64,000 bases of DNA from F1-60-MAGs104 sp964355975 (GTDB lineage: Bacteria; Planctomycetota; Phycisphaerae; Phycisphaerales; SM1A02): the NCBI GenBank assembly GCA_964355975.1, contig CAYHFW010000002.1, positions 62,001 to 126,000 on the forward strand, read 5' to 3'. Below the pieces are notes generated by a model that did no database searches, was not told the DNA's origin, and saw only the letters and a program-made list of their open reading frames with translations. Position numbers and translations under genes: made by a program. Shown here piece after piece: positions 17,723-27,023 of the stretch. Each line of letters opens with the position of its first letter. Position 1 is the first letter of the stretch.

Positions 17723-18835
17723 ATGATACCGCTGGGCACCGACAGACCATCGAAAAAAACACCCGTTACGACGATTTCTCTGATCGCGCTCAACATCGTG
17801 ATCTTTCTCATCGTCTCGCTCGGACTTCACTCGGGTTCTGCCCCGGCAGAACGCCTCATGGAGTTCGGCGTTTTCTATCCCGGCGTGATGACGACCATCA
17901 CCCATCCCTGGACGCTGATCACGTACGCATTCCTGCACGACCCAACTGGATTGAGCCACGTTGCATTCAACATGTTGTTTCTCTGGATCTTTGGAGGTGC
18001 GGTTGAAGATCGCCTCGGATCTCTCTGGTTTGCGGCGTTCTATCTTGCGGGAGCGGTTGTTGCGGCGTTTGGGCAGTGGTTGATCGACCCGAGCCCGATG
18101 ATCGGCGCGAGCGGCGCGGTGGCTGCAACGACTGGCGCATTCGCGGCGCTCTGCCCACGAGCGCGAGTGCGCGTGCTCTTTTTTTTCAGCATCATCGAGA
18201 TTCCCGGACTTGTTCTCGTTCTCATCTTCGCTGCCCTCGACCTCTTTGGACAGATTGGATCGACGATTTCAGCCGAGGGAGGCATCGCGTTCAGCGCTCA
18301 CCTCTTCGGATATGCCTTCGGAATCGCCACGATGGTTGTCCTGCTTGGACTTCGCGTGCTTCCACGAACTGAGTTCGATCTTTTCTTTCTGCTCAAGCAA
18401 GCGCAGCGGCGCAGGGCAATGCGCGCTGCGTTTGATCACAGTGCAAGCCCGTGGTTCAAAGACACTTCGCGGCTCTCAGTCACTGCGCAGTCAAAGCAGG
18501 CTCAAGTGACTACGAAATCCATCTTCACTCCTCGACCTCTGAGCGAGAGTGACGCACGTCATGCGCTCAACGACGCCAGCGCCCGCTGGTCACGCGGAGA
18601 GTTCGCTGGCGCCGCCTCGGCGTGGGAACGATTCGCAGCGCGAGCGCCTGCACACAGTGAGGCGAACGGCGCACTGCTGCTCGCTGCGATGACGCACGCG
18701 CGCCGACTGAATGCACCGACCCGAGCGCGTGAGATTCTGGCCGCGTTGTTCGCTGCGCAACCTGCGCCGACCGAGGACGTTCTTGCGCAAGGGCGCGCGC
18801 TGCTTCAAGAACTTGATGGAGCGCCGCAGTCGTGA
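17723..18835 (+). CDS. Rhomboid-family intramembrane serine protease with C-terminal helical tail
   Basis: About 370 residues from the ATG at 17723, which has an AGGGGG sequence upstream. The first 220 residues are polytopic membrane segments of rhomboid type. The catalytic Ser lies in GASGAVAATTGAF (GxSG) and the catalytic His in AHLFGYAFGIA; HVAFNMLFLWIFG is the typical conserved second segment. Rhomboids cleave transmembrane substrates within the bilayer. After residue 260 comes a soluble cytoplasmic region with TPR-like helices (SEANGALLLAAMTHARRL), not part of the core fold. The substrate is unknown. The stop overlaps the trpF start as GTGA, so the two genes are translationally coupled even though no functional link is evident. 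Confidence 0.9.
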   Translation: MIPLGTDRPSKKTPVTTISLIALNIVIFLIVSLGLHSGSAPAERLMEFGVFYPGVMTTITHPWTLITYAFLHDPTGLSHVAFNMLFLWIFGGAVEDRLGSLWFAAFYLAGAVVAAFGQWLIDPSPMIGASGAVAATTGAFAALCPRARVRVLFFFSIIEIPGLVLVLIFAALDLFGQIGSTISAEGGIAFSAHLFGYAFGIATMVVLLGLRVLPRTEFDLFFLLKQAQRRRAMRAAFDHSASPWFKDTSRLSVTAQSKQAQVTTKSIFTPRPLSESDARHALNDASARWSRGEFAGAASAWERFAARAPAHSEANGALLLAAMTHARRLNAPTRAREILAALFAAQPAPTEDVLAQGRALLQELDGAPQS

Positions 18836-19485
18836 GTTTGTTCGTCAAGATTTGCGGCATCCGCACGGCAGAGATGGCACGCATCTGCGCCGAATCAGGC
18901 GCTGATGCCGTGGGCGTTGTGCTCGCTGCAGACAGTCCGCGCACGATCTCGTTCAATGAAGCCTGCGCGATCTACGTGGCGTTGCCACCTCAGGTCAAAT
19001 GCATCGCGGTTGTGCGCGACGCTCCGCTCGACGAGGCACAGCGCGCCCAGTGGTGCGGCGGAATCCAGTTTCACGGAAGTGAGTCTGCGCAAGTGATCGC
19101 AGAGATGGTTGAGCCCATCGCAGCGCCCACGCACCGCTACACCATCAAGGCACTGCACGGGTGCGCCGCAGACATTCTTGCGTGGGATTCCAACCCGACG
19201 ATCGATGCAATTCTCGTGGATGGCGCCTCGCCAGGATCTGGCAGCGCGCACAACCACGCGTGGCTCGAAGAACTTGCGGCCGTGCGCGCACTGCTGAAAA
19301 AACCGCTGATTCTCGCAGGAGGACTCACCCCCGACAGCGTTGCACGCGCCATCGAGATTGTCCGCCCCGCGGGAGTCGACGTCTCGAGCGGTGTTGAGAG
19401 TGCGCGCGGCATCAAGGATGCATCGCTTATTCGCGCATTCGTGACCGCAGCGCGCCAAGCGCACCGCGCATCACTGTCCGACTGA
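18832..19485 (+). CDS. trpF: Phosphoribosylanthranilate isomerase
   Basis: A 217-residue TIM-barrel enzyme that converts N-(5'-phosphoribosyl)anthranilate to CdRP, the third step of tryptophan synthesis. The N-terminal signature VKICGIRT carries the catalytic Cys. QFHGSES, ILVDGASPGSGS and a C-terminal phosphate-binding stretch (LAGGLTPDSV ... GVDVSSGVES) follow, with the catalytic Asp in LVDGASPG. The start is a GTG inside the rhomboid stop (4-nt overlap). No other trp gene is in the window, so trpF is separated from the rest of the pathway here. The last 15 bp overlap the convergent RdgC-like gene. Confidence 0.95.
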   Translation: MSLFVKICGIRTAEMARICAESGADAVGVVLAADSPRTISFNEACAIYVALPPQVKCIAVVRDAPLDEAQRAQWCGGIQFHGSESAQVIAEMVEPIAAPTHRYTIKALHGCAADILAWDSNPTIDAILVDGASPGSGSAHNHAWLEELAAVRALLKKPLILAGGLTPDSVARAIEIVRPAGVDVSSGVESARGIKDASLIRAFVTAARQAHRASLSD

Positions 19486-20754
19486 GAGTGCGGCACCTAC
19501 GACGCCACTGCCACCTTTGGCAACGACAACACGCCCCGCAGCACGCTCGCGAATCCATCCGCTCATGCTCGCGCGCATCGCCTTCCAATCGTTGCCGAGT
19601 CGGTCGCGCAAGAACGATTGATAAAGCCCACCGATGGTGCGGTCGAAGAGCAGCGCGCTTTCGATTCGTTCTTCAATCAATTCACGGATCGATCTCGGCG
19701 GCTCGACGGGCTTGGGAAGTGACAATCCGCTGACGGAAAATCGATCGCCCTGCAGAGTGCAGCGCCAGACCTGTCCATCTGCAGCGACCGTCATTCCCAT
19801 TCGCCGAGGCATCTTGCCGCTCGCGAGCGCACGAGCAGCTTCAGGACTCCTCGTCGGCGCGTCGCCCCGCAAACTCACGCCTCCGGTGATTCCCCATGCA
19901 CAATCAAGATCGACATGCCGCTCAGCGACGAGTGCAACTTCTTTACGCTCGCTGCTGCTGTCGACTTCCACCAACCCTTCGGCGCAGTCGCACTTCCACC
20001 AGAGCCAGAGCAGAAAGACGTTCCCAAAGAAATCCAGCGGATCACCCGCCGCCCACGCTGGTTCTGGGTGCTCACCAATTCGCCGCGGAGCCCCTTCCGC
20101 GTCGGTCGCAACGGCCGCTGGTGGTGACACAAACGCGTCGAGTTGCGCATCGCGCAGTTCGCGTGACAAGCGCAAACTCTCTGCCACGGCGACGGCGCGC
20201 CGCCCCGCTGCTTGGCGCTCGATGTGACAATCGAACGTTTCGGCAAAGACCCCCTTGAGTTGATTGAACGCTGCTTCGCCATCGACCGCAGCGAGCACCA
20301 ACTTTGAATCGAGATCCCAGAGCACGGGTCGCTCGGCAATCTTTCGCCAACGCCCTTCGCCAATCTCTTGCATCGCACGCTGCTCGGCGCGCTCCTTGGC
20401 CTCCATTCGATCGGCGCGCGAAAGTGCGCGATCGCTGTGCGCTCCACCGCGCAGTTCGTCCTCTGCCATCGCGCGGTATGCACGTTTCAAGGCGGGTGGA
20501 ACTCCCACGGTGTCAGTGCGCAGTGATGCGAGCATGACTGAAGAAAAACTGTTCGACTCGTGCGTGAAATCGAGGTCAAAGACATGTCGGCCCGCGATCC
20601 ATCCGCTCGTCGATGGCACGCCGTTTCCACACGCATCGGGTCGGATGCAATTCGCCTTGAGTTTCTCGAGCACCGCCGCATCAATCGCTTGAGGGGCGGG
20701 TCCAGACGCAACCGCGCAGTGCGCATACGAGAGAGTTCCTTGACGGAATGGCAT
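19471..20754 (-). CDS. RdgC-like recombination-associated protein
   Basis: About 427 residues from the ATG at 20754 (MPFRQGTLSYAH). A much longer frame reaching 21423 runs antisense through enolase and is rejected. The middle part follows the RdgC pattern: a VPPALKRAYRAMAEDE stretch, a charged helical segment (ADRMEAKERAEQRAMQEI), a PVLWDLDSKLVLAAVD strand pair and then a GVFAETFD helix. E. coli RdgC, a DNA-binding ring that modulates RecA, has the same order, but it is about 300 residues and N-terminal similarity is weak. I rate it a distant homologue. The C-terminus (RAAGRVVVAKGG) extends beyond the usual length. It is divergent from enolase, with 84 bp between starts. Confidence 0.6.
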   Translation of the reverse strand: MPFRQGTLSYAHCAVASGPAPQAIDAAVLEKLKANCIRPDACGNGVPSTSGWIAGRHVFDLDFTHESNSFSSVMLASLRTDTVGVPPALKRAYRAMAEDELRGGAHSDRALSRADRMEAKERAEQRAMQEIGEGRWRKIAERPVLWDLDSKLVLAAVDGEAAFNQLKGVFAETFDCHIERQAAGRRAVAVAESLRLSRELRDAQLDAFVSPPAAVATDAEGAPRRIGEHPEPAWAAGDPLDFFGNVFLLWLWWKCDCAEGLVEVDSSSERKEVALVAERHVDLDCAWGITGGVSLRGDAPTRSPEAARALASGKMPRRMGMTVAADGQVWRCTLQGDRFSVSGLSLPKPVEPPRSIRELIEERIESALLFDRTIGGLYQSFLRDRLGNDWKAMRASMSGWIRERAAGRVVVAKGGSGVVGAALSVGQ

Positions 20755-20826
20755 TCTGCAAATATCGGGCAAATCTGCCTCGCCTGCACCACACCGACAG
20801 GTTGTCCACGCCGACGAGCAAGTCAC

Positions 20827-20832
20827 TATCTT
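20827..20832 (+). promoter_or_regulatory. Candidate -10 element placing enolase on a leaderless transcript
   Basis: TATCTT ends 6 nt before the enolase ATG, and the intervening bases (GGTGGC) contain no Shine-Dalgarno sequence at a workable distance. A TTGTCC at 20802-20807 is a possible -35, at the long spacing of 19 nt. The geometry would put the transcription start on the ATG. Confidence 0.35.
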
Positions 20833-20838
20833 GGTGGC

Positions 20839-22185
20839 ATGCCATTCAATATCGAAGACATTCGCGCCCGCCAGATTCTCGACTCGCGTGGACAGCCCAC
20901 GGTCGAATGTGAAGTCCGCCTCTCCGGCGGTGCGGTCGGACGAGCCGCCGTTCCGAGTGGCGCGTCGACTGGTGAACACGAAGCGGTCGAACTGCGCGAT
21001 GGCAACAAGAAAGAATGGATGGGCAAGGGAGTCACGAAGGCTGTCCAGAACATCAACGCGTTGATCGCTCCTGAGTTGCTCGGCGCCGACGCGCGCACGC
21101 AAGAGTCGATCGATCAGTTGCTCTGCGTGCTCGATGGCACGAAGAACAAGGCCCATTTGGGGGCGAATGCGACGCTTGCTACGAGCCTCGCCGTCGCCCA
21201 CGCGGCGGCGATCGCCACTGATCAGCCCCTCTACCGCTACGTTGGAGGCACGCATGCGCGCACCCTTCCTGCGCCGATGCTGAACATTCTCAATGGTGGC
21301 AAGCACGCCGACAACACCGTCGATTTTCAGGAGTTCATGATTCAGCCCTGGGGATTCAGTAATTTCGCTGACGGCCTGCGCGCTGGAGTTGAGATTTATC
21401 ACGCGCTCAAGCGAGTCTTGCACGACCGCGGGCTCTCAACTTCAGTTGGCGATGAAGGCGGCTTTGCTCCAAACCTCAAGAACAACGAAGAGGCGCTCGA
21501 ACTCATCGCGCGCGCAGTCGACACCGCAGGCTATGACTTGGGCAGAGAGATTGTGATCTGCCTCGATCCTGCAACGAGTGAACTTGCCAACGAAGCGCAA
21601 GCACGCGGTAAGAAGGGATACTGCTTCTTCAAGAGTGATCCCAAGCGCGTCGTCTCAAGTGACGAAATGATTCGCATGTGGGAGACGTGGTGTTCGAAAT
21701 GGCCAATTCGCTCGATCGAAGATGGGCTTGCCGAAAACGACTGGGCTGGATGGAAGGCGATGACTGCAACTCTGGGATCGAAGATTCAGATTGTCGGCGA
21801 TGATCTCTTTGTGACGAATCCAGAGTTCTTGCGGCGCGGCATTGCAGAAAAGTGCGCCAACGCGATTCTCATCAAGGTCAATCAGATTGGAACCCTCAGC
21901 GAGACGCTCGACGCTGTCACAACGGCGCACTGCGCGGGTTACCGCGCGATTCTCTCGCACCGCTCGGGCGAAACCGAAGATTGCACGATCGCCGATCTCG
22001 CAGTTGCGACCAATTGCGGACAGATCAAGACGGGCGCTCCTTGCCGAGCGGATCGCACCGCGAAGTACAACCAGCTCTTGCGGATCGCTGAAGAACTCGG
22101 CGAATCTGCCTCGTACGGTGGAGTCGCCCCAGTTGCGGTGAAGGCCTCGCGCCCGCGCACTGCCAAGCGACCATCACGCGTATGA
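20839..22185 (+). CDS. eno: Enolase
   Basis: A 448-residue glycolytic enzyme (2-phosphoglycerate to phosphoenolpyruvate). The start at the ATG at 20839 gives the standard N-terminus IEDIRARQILDSRG. Signatures in order are SGASTGEHEAVELRDG, DEGGFAPN (with the catalytic Glu region), LIKVNQIGTLSET (the family signature carrying the catalytic Lys), SHRSGETED and QIKTGAPCRADRTAKYN. A basic tail of about 20 residues (ending RPSRV) extends past the usual C-terminus. The longer frame from 20560 overlaps the RdgC-like gene and lacks homology. The 3' end overlaps the convergent ccsA gene by 12 bp. Confidence 0.97.
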   Translation: MPFNIEDIRARQILDSRGQPTVECEVRLSGGAVGRAAVPSGASTGEHEAVELRDGNKKEWMGKGVTKAVQNINALIAPELLGADARTQESIDQLLCVLDGTKNKAHLGANATLATSLAVAHAAAIATDQPLYRYVGGTHARTLPAPMLNILNGGKHADNTVDFQEFMIQPWGFSNFADGLRAGVEIYHALKRVLHDRGLSTSVGDEGGFAPNLKNNEEALELIARAVDTAGYDLGREIVICLDPATSELANEAQARGKKGYCFFKSDPKRVVSSDEMIRMWETWCSKWPIRSIEDGLAENDWAGWKAMTATLGSKIQIVGDDLFVTNPEFLRRGIAEKCANAILIKVNQIGTLSETLDAVTTAHCAGYRAILSHRSGETEDCTIADLAVATNCGQIKTGAPCRADRTAKYNQLLRIAEELGESASYGGVAPVAVKASRPRTAKRPSRV

Positions 22186-23859
22186 GTGCAGTCCCGTGAT
22201 AATGAAGTTGATCACGATCCAATTGAAGAGCATCACACCCGCACCGATCACCGCGAGGATCGCCGTCCAAAGACCTTTGTCTTTGACTCGGTAGCGCACG
22301 TGCACGAGCACCGCAAACACAACGAATGTGTTCAGCGCGAAGACTTCTTTCGGATCCCATCCCCACGGGCGCCCCCATGAGTGATCTGCCCAGATCGCGC
22401 CCATCACGATGCCAGTCCACAAGAGCACGAATGAGAGTTTCATCAACAGCATTGTGACGCCGTCGAGCACCTCTCCGAGTTTCTCGCCGCGCACTGTGCG
22501 CTCATCACCAATCGCCAGCGCCCCACCGCCGCCAACGCGCGCAAAGACGGGTTTGCCGCCCAAGAGGCGATAGACGAGATAGAGCGCCGCGCTCACCGCC
22601 GCCATGAAGATCAAGCAGTACGAGAAGATGATCACGTTGGTGTGGATGTAGAGCCAAACGTCATGCAGCACCGGCATCATGTTTGAGATCTGCGCATTGA
22701 GTTGCACAGGCAAGAAATGCGCCGCCATCAACGCGATCGCGCTCGAGAATCCGCTCGCGAGGGCGAACATTCCTGCCGCAGCGCGGCGACGCAGCGCAAT
22801 CTCAAGAATGACCGCCGCGCATCCACCAAACCACGCCGCAGTCGTGACCGCTTCAAACATGTTCGCGTTGGGCCACCGCGAAGAGATCCACCAGCGCAAT
22901 CCGAGCGCCGCGCATTGCATCAGGAATGCAACGCCAAACACCGCAAGCCCCGCCACGCGCGCAGATTTCCAGCGGTAGACAATCCCAAGCAACAACAGAA
23001 TCACGCTCACCGCATAGACGAGCCAGATCGACGCGAGATTGCCGTTGGCGAAGTACCACGACTCCCACTGCAACCGACTTGCGTCTGGATACACCGCAGG
23101 ATTCATCGAGCGAAGCACCTCTGCGAGCACAGCGATCGAACGATCGACTTCGGCGGCGTTATTGTTGGTCCATCCTTCGACGAGTGACTTCCATGCGTTC
23201 GCGCATGCTCGCTGCTTTTCTTCGTCGAGCCCAGCAATCGGCTGCGCCGTCGCACCCGCCGCCTTGACCGCGGCAGGGTCAGCCGCGAGCAACATCACGT
23301 CGCGCATCGACGACCAACGCTGATCCTTATCGCTCGCGCTCGCAGGAACAATGCGCAAACGGTCAAGCAAGAACTCAGGACTCATCACCGTGCGCGCAGC
23401 GCGCACAGCGTCCATGGCCTTGGCCGTCCTCAGCAAATCTGACTGCAACGCGCGAAGCACGGGCTCGAGCGCAGGACGGCTCAACAGTTCTTCTGAGATC
23501 AATCCCGTCTTCATGAACACATCCATGCGAGCACTCAGGCTTGGATCGCCCTGCAAGAGCGCTTGCGCAATGGGGGCTCGCACAATTGTCCCCTTCACAA
23601 AGATCACATCCGCATCGTGGTACGCCTCGGGGCGCATCAACATGTCGAGATAGGTAAATGCCGGAGTCTGTCCATTGATACTGCGCGGACCGCTCACAAA
23701 CCCCATCTGGCCATGCGCGAATGAACTGAAACTCTTGAGCCGTCCCTCGGTCTGCACCGCCACCGCATCAAGCGGAGAGAGATCAATCTGACTCTCGAAT
23801 GATCCAGCCCCCATCATGACGAGGGCGACGATCACGTAAACAAAACGATGCAACTTCAC
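22174..23859 (-). CDS. ccsA: Cytochrome c biogenesis protein CcsA/ResC with extended N-terminus
   Basis: A 561-residue System II haem-delivery protein starting at a GTG that overlaps the ccsB stop (GTGA). One N-terminal membrane helix is followed by about 230 residues outside the membrane, then at least six helices of the CcsA core. The haem-handling WWD motif is visible as SWGRPWGWDPKE, with conserved His residues in LHDVWLYIHTN and LVHVRYR. CcsA and CcsB together export haem and attach it to apocytochromes c. The N-terminal extension resembles that of planctomycete and Bacteroidetes homologues rather than the roughly 300-residue chloroplast form. Long frames starting upstream at 24171 run through ccsB antisense-free but out of frame and are rejected. 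Confidence 0.9.
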   Translation of the reverse strand: MKLHRFVYVIVALVMMGAGSFESQIDLSPLDAVAVQTEGRLKSFSSFAHGQMGFVSGPRSINGQTPAFTYLDMLMRPEAYHDADVIFVKGTIVRAPIAQALLQGDPSLSARMDVFMKTGLISEELLSRPALEPVLRALQSDLLRTAKAMDAVRAARTVMSPEFLLDRLRIVPASASDKDQRWSSMRDVMLLAADPAAVKAAGATAQPIAGLDEEKQRACANAWKSLVEGWTNNNAAEVDRSIAVLAEVLRSMNPAVYPDASRLQWESWYFANGNLASIWLVYAVSVILLLLGIVYRWKSARVAGLAVFGVAFLMQCAALGLRWWISSRWPNANMFEAVTTAAWFGGCAAVILEIALRRRAAAGMFALASGFSSAIALMAAHFLPVQLNAQISNMMPVLHDVWLYIHTNVIIFSYCLIFMAAVSAALYLVYRLLGGKPVFARVGGGGALAIGDERTVRGEKLGEVLDGVTMLLMKLSFVLLWTGIVMGAIWADHSWGRPWGWDPKEVFALNTFVVFAVLVHVRYRVKDKGLWTAILAVIGAGVMLFNWIVINFIITGLHSYA

Positions 23860-26249
23860 GACATCACACTCGCTTTCGATTGTTCGATGCGAATCTCGGC
23901 GGCACGGCGTACCTGCTCGCCCTTGCGTCGAATGAGCACAGGCTTGACATAGAACGCGAAAATCATTCCAGCCACCGCGATGATGCACCCCGCCAACTGC
24001 GTGTAGACGCCATTGCGATTGCCAACACCGAGCACCGTGTAATTCAATCCCATCGATCCGCGATCCTCTGCAGAAGTCGGAGGCTCTGGCGGATCCCACT
24101 GCGCCTGGAAGTACCAGAGCCCGTCGTGTTCGATCGGACTGTTCACGCTCACCGACGTTGGATCCCCCCATGCGGCGCTACTCCCGCCATCACGAAAGCG
24201 CACCAAACTGGTGTAGTCGCGAATCGTGCCACCTTCGCCGGTGTATCCACCCTCGTGGCTCGTCAACACGAATTCTTCGAGCGCCACTTCTGTGTTGAGT
24301 GGCAATCGTCTGCGTGAAAAGAGCAGTTCGATCGCGCGACCATCTGCGAGCGTGACAGCGATCGGGTGATAGGGGTGACGCCGCAGTGCAAAGCGAAAGT
24401 CATCAACTGCGTATGGGCTGAATTCCATCCACTGCGACGATCCGCTTGGCACATTCACCAAGACTTGCGCGAAGAGTTCGCGTGCATCGCGCATGCGCTG
24501 TTCGTCTGGAATTGCCATCGGTCGCGTCTCGACAATCGAGTTCGCAATGAACGACGTCACCCGCAACGTCAACCCCGCAGGAAGTGTGATGGGCGAATCA
24601 ACAACGACTGGCTGCACCTTCGCAGCGCTCTCACCGATCGCAGTGATGATGCGCAATTGATCGCGCGCTGGCCCGACCACCAATGTCAAAATCGCCCGCC
24701 CCCCGCCGCGCTTGTATTCCATCTGCACGCTGCCGTCGGGAGCAACAGGCACACCGTGCCCCGCTGCGTCCGCTGGAACATCGCGCGTGAGCGTGGCATC
24801 GTCAAAGACCCACCGACGAATCGTGGCTGTCGGCGTCTTGATGTCGACGACCAACACGCTCGCAGTGCGCGATCCAACGGGCAATTCATCCTGCGCCGCA
24901 AGCACGCGGTATCCATACCCCGCATCAACTGGGCCAATCGAGATGAACGTAGCGTCGCCTGCAGGTTGCGGCTTTCCAACCAACTCAATCACATCGATGC
25001 CAGCCGACGGAACCACGATGTGCAATTGGGCACTTCCTTGCAACTCAGTGAATTGCTCTTCACGCTCGATCGCGACCATGCGAATGAGTCCCTCGTCGCC
25101 ACTCGACCGAGCGGGATCAAGCGCGACGAGCCGATAGGTTTGGCGCGCTCCCTCAGCTCCCGAGACCTCGATTGAGGCCGATGGATTGAACGGCGCCTGC
25201 GCACCACCATCGACGAGTCGCGAACGCGTTTGCGCATATCGCAAGTAACCGCTGACTGAAAATGTGACATCAGGACATGGATCGTTGGCCGCGACTGCAG
25301 GCACCGCGACATTGAGGGCATGCAGCGGAATGAGAGGCGCGCCGGGAGTTTCGAAAACATCATCACGCGATCCGACCGAATCGTTGTAAAGCGGAACGCC
25401 AGCCATCGGACGCTCAACCCATGTCGATGCTCCTAGCGGTCGCACATAGAGCGCCCAAGCCTTCACGAGGTCATTGCGCACATAGAAGTACCTCTGACTC
25501 TCGTATTCAAGCACTGCCGAAAGGCGCGGCTCAACCAGAGCGCTGCCAGTCGCCTTGATCGCGCGCTGCATCGGCTTCTGTGGGTCATTCGTGAAGATGA
25601 TGTCTTCGGTGTATTGCGGGTAGTTCGCAATCAGCTGACGCGTGAACTGCCGCGATGAGTCTGCCACAGAGAGATTGACGCTGTATGCGCGCTTGCCAGC
25701 ATCTGGCCCCGACAGCAACTCCCATGCGGGATCGATCTGCGCAACTTCGACGCGCAGCGCGTCTGCCCCTTCTCCAATCGTCGCACTTGACCCGACCGCC
25801 GCGAGTAACTCGACGCTTGCGTCAACTCCTTCAAGCGAAAGCACAATCTTTCGCCGTGCGACGGGCGCGTCCCCCTCGACCTTGGTTTCGAAGTACATCA
25901 CGCTTCCGACAATCAACACGATGATTCCAGTGTGAATCGTCCAGACGCCGAGATTCACAACCCGCAGCGGAATACGACGAATCGTTGTAACGACCAGCGT
26001 CAGCGCGATGAGCGCAATGAGTGTTGTGAACGGCCACCAATGAAACCACTCAAACTCTGTCATTTCGAGTCCACGCCACTGTCGCATCTGCGCATGCACC
26101 CATGCTTCTGAATGCAAGATATTGGGATGCACTGGATAGACGATTCCAGCGCTTCCGATCGACATGTAAATGAAGAGCAAGACCATCAACACAATGCCAA
26201 AACGCACCGAACTGAAGAGGTCATACACCGCACGTCCAAATCGCAACAT
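23856..26249 (-). CDS. ccsB: Cytochrome c biogenesis protein CcsB/ResB-like
   Basis: A 797-residue membrane protein. Three N-terminal helices (FGIVLMVLLFIYMSIGSAG, TTLIALIALTLVVTTI, IHTGIIVLIVGSVMYF) precede a periplasmic domain of more than 550 residues, and a final helix (TQLAGCIIAVAGMIFAFYV) is followed by a charged cytoplasmic tail. This is the ResB/CcsB layout. It partners CcsA in System II cytochrome c maturation, and the two genes are translationally coupled. A TAGGAT hexamer lies 8 nt before the ATG. The periplasmic domain is longer than in chloroplast CcsB (about 430 residues in total) but matches planctomycete versions. No cytochrome-specific thioredoxin (CcsX/ResA) is in the window. 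Confidence 0.88.
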   Translation of the reverse strand: MLRFGRAVYDLFSSVRFGIVLMVLLFIYMSIGSAGIVYPVHPNILHSEAWVHAQMRQWRGLEMTEFEWFHWWPFTTLIALIALTLVVTTIRRIPLRVVNLGVWTIHTGIIVLIVGSVMYFETKVEGDAPVARRKIVLSLEGVDASVELLAAVGSSATIGEGADALRVEVAQIDPAWELLSGPDAGKRAYSVNLSVADSSRQFTRQLIANYPQYTEDIIFTNDPQKPMQRAIKATGSALVEPRLSAVLEYESQRYFYVRNDLVKAWALYVRPLGASTWVERPMAGVPLYNDSVGSRDDVFETPGAPLIPLHALNVAVPAVAANDPCPDVTFSVSGYLRYAQTRSRLVDGGAQAPFNPSASIEVSGAEGARQTYRLVALDPARSSGDEGLIRMVAIEREEQFTELQGSAQLHIVVPSAGIDVIELVGKPQPAGDATFISIGPVDAGYGYRVLAAQDELPVGSRTASVLVVDIKTPTATIRRWVFDDATLTRDVPADAAGHGVPVAPDGSVQMEYKRGGGRAILTLVVGPARDQLRIITAIGESAAKVQPVVVDSPITLPAGLTLRVTSFIANSIVETRPMAIPDEQRMRDARELFAQVLVNVPSGSSQWMEFSPYAVDDFRFALRRHPYHPIAVTLADGRAIELLFSRRRLPLNTEVALEEFVLTSHEGGYTGEGGTIRDYTSLVRFRDGGSSAAWGDPTSVSVNSPIEHDGLWYFQAQWDPPEPPTSAEDRGSMGLNYTVLGVGNRNGVYTQLAGCIIAVAGMIFAFYVKPVLIRRKGEQVRRAAEIRIEQSKASVMS

Positions 26250-26294
26250 AGAGCCTCATCCTATGGCGAATTGAATCTGTAGGATGCACTTCCT

Positions 26295-27023
26295 ATGTTC
26301 AACTTCACGCGTCCGAATCGTCGAAATGTATTCCTCGTCCTCGCACTCGCTTGCACTTCGCTGATCGCAGCGACGATGGCTCCGCAGGGGGCGCAAGCAC
26401 CGCCCGCGACGGCAGCGGCACCTGTCTACGTCTCGATGACCACAAGTGTCGGAACGATCTACCTCGCGCTCGATGCTGCAAAGGCTCCTGTGACGGTCGA
26501 GAATTTCACGACGTACGCGAAGGAAGGCTTTTACAACGGCACGATCTTTCACCGCGTCATCAAGGGATTCATGATTCAGGGTGGCGGATTCACTCCAGAC
26601 CTTGCGCAAAAGACGACCAAGAGCGGCATCAAGAACGAATGGACCAACGGCCTCTCAAACGGCATCGGCACGATCTCGATGGCGCGTCAAGGAGGGCGTC
26701 CTGATAGCGCAACGAGCCAGTTCTTCATCAACACCGCAGATAACAAGATGCTCGATGAACCACGCGACGGCGCCTCCTATGCCGTCTTCGGAAAGGTCAT
26801 CAAGGGGATGGACGTCGTCGATGCGATCGCCGCCTCGGCGACTGGCCAAATGAAGGGCATGGGCGATGTTCCAAAGCAGACCATCACCATCGAAAAGGTC
26901 GAGCTATTGAAGGGACCACCTGCTGCGGACGCGCCAACATTGCGCGCACCTCCCGCGGTCGCTGCACCAACTCCCGCGGCAGATCCTGCATCTACGCCAC
27001 CAACTGGATCAACCAAACCATGA
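26295..27023 (+). CDS. Exported cyclophilin-type peptidyl-prolyl cis-trans isomerase
   Basis: A 242-residue protein with a signal peptide (NVFLVLALACTSLIAATM, cleavage near residue 34) and one cyclophilin domain (about residues 45-205). Characteristic segments are VTVENFTTYAKEGFYNG, TIFHRVIKGFMIQGG (containing the catalytic Arg), SQFFINTADN and YAVFGKVIKGMDVVD. It would speed folding of exported proteins by prolyl isomerisation. A Pro/Ala-rich tail of about 35 residues follows the domain. There is no Shine-Dalgarno sequence; a TAGGAT hexamer lies 9 nt before the ATG. The stop overlaps the aldehyde dehydrogenase start (ATGA), an odd pairing with no obvious functional link. Confidence 0.93.
   Translation: MFNFTRPNRRNVFLVLALACTSLIAATMAPQGAQAPPATAAAPVYVSMTTSVGTIYLALDAAKAPVTVENFTTYAKEGFYNGTIFHRVIKGFMIQGGGFTPDLAQKTTKSGIKNEWTNGLSNGIGTISMARQGGRPDSATSQFFINTADNKMLDEPRDGASYAVFGKVIKGMDVVDAIAASATGQMKGMGDVPKQTITIEKVELLKGPPAADAPTLRAPPAVAAPTPAADPASTPPTGSTKP

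Noticed and set aside
20755..21423. Long minus-strand frame extending the RdgC-like gene to 650 residues
   Set aside because: The extra part runs antisense through the first 580 bp of enolase and has no sensible composition; MPFRQG at 20754 is the natural start.
22174..24171. 665-residue version of CcsA
   Set aside because: The N-terminal 104 residues come from the ccsB region in a different frame; the GTG at 23859 gives a good membrane N-terminus and a typical 4-nt coupling.
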